Made by a program: the position numbers and the translations under genes. The notes under the pieces were generated by a model. It made no database searches and was not told the DNA's origin. It saw nothing but the letters and a program-made list of their open reading frames with translations. A stretch of DNA of 6,782 bases from CAZNNH01 sp964574335 (GTDB taxonomy: Bacteria > Acidobacteriota > Vicinamibacteria > Fen-336): contig CAZNNH010000250.1 of assembly GCA_964574335.1 (NCBI GenBank), positions 1 to 6,782 of the forward strand. Reading direction: 5' to 3'. This document shows positions 6,745 to 6,782 of this stretch, piece after piece. Numbering within the stretch: the first letter of the stretch is position 1; each line of letters opens with the position of its first letter.

Positions 6745-6774
6745 GGGAGCCGGCGCCTGCCGGCGCCGGCTCCC
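6745..6774 (-). terminator. Strong GC-rich hairpin, probable intrinsic terminator of a leftward gene beyond the right edge
   Basis: GGGAGCCGGCGCC (6745-6757) pairs perfectly over 13 bases with 6762-6774 around a TGCC loop. On the minus strand the stem is followed by CTTCTTCGTT, six U in ten bases. On the plus strand the following bases are GGAACGTC, so leftward termination is favoured. The U tract is interrupted, so the terminator strength is uncertain. Because the hairpin lies between any upstream gene and the PEP-mutase-like gene, that gene should be transcribed from within 6624-6744. Confidence 0.55.
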
Positions 6775-6782
6775 GGAACGTC

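Noticed and set aside
1..6782. Search for CRISPR, insertion sequence ends, toxin-antitoxin, phage or defence genes
   Set aside because: No repeated spacer-like units, no transposase or nuclease motifs and no target-site duplications were seen; the gene content is exported VWA and beta-propeller proteins plus a metabolic enzyme remnant.

Overview
The window is very GC-rich bacterial chromosome with five protein-coding regions and no RNA genes, insertion sequences or CRISPR. The best taxonomic clue is a pair of exported proteins of the 'VWFA-related, Acidobacterial' type (TIGR03436), a family strongly enriched in Acidobacteriota. With the GC-rich codon usage, signal peptides and good Shine-Dalgarno sequences, this suggests an acidobacterial or closely allied uncultured lineage. 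Both window edges cut through features, so it may be a short metagenomic contig.

Left half (minus strand): a two-gene operon reads leftward. First is a 1023-residue exported protein (455-3526) with a VWFA-related domain whose metal-site serines are replaced, long beta-rich segments and a C-terminal TPR array. It overlaps by 4 bases (ATGA) with a second exported VWA protein (1-458, cut by the window edge), which keeps a textbook MIDAS metal site. The two share the same N-terminal beta module, so they look like diverged paralogues: one a scaffold with TPRs, the other a metal-dependent ligand binder.

Centre: a 172-base divergent intergenic region (3527-3698) holds candidate promoters for both directions. 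Rightward lies a 628-residue exported protein (3699-5585) with a LamG/DUF1080-like N-terminal sandwich, a second jelly-roll-like module and a six-bladed SMP-30/gluconolactonase-like propeller that keeps the metal-binding residues. Eleven bases later starts a small HEAT-like protein (5597-5920). Its reading frame appears broken by one extra base near 5870; the other frame continues the HEAT helix to a stop at 5942.

Right end (minus strand, convergent): a PEP mutase/isocitrate lyase superfamily gene (5961-6623) that lacks the first 50-60 residues of the family. A 13-bp perfect hairpin at 6745-6774 sits just upstream, leaving no room for the missing part, so this looks like a 5'-truncated gene or an assembly artefact.

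I do not see a defence system or mobile element. The most unusual items are the coupled intact/degenerate VWA pair, the three-module propeller protein, and two genes that appear damaged (one frameshift, one N-terminal loss).
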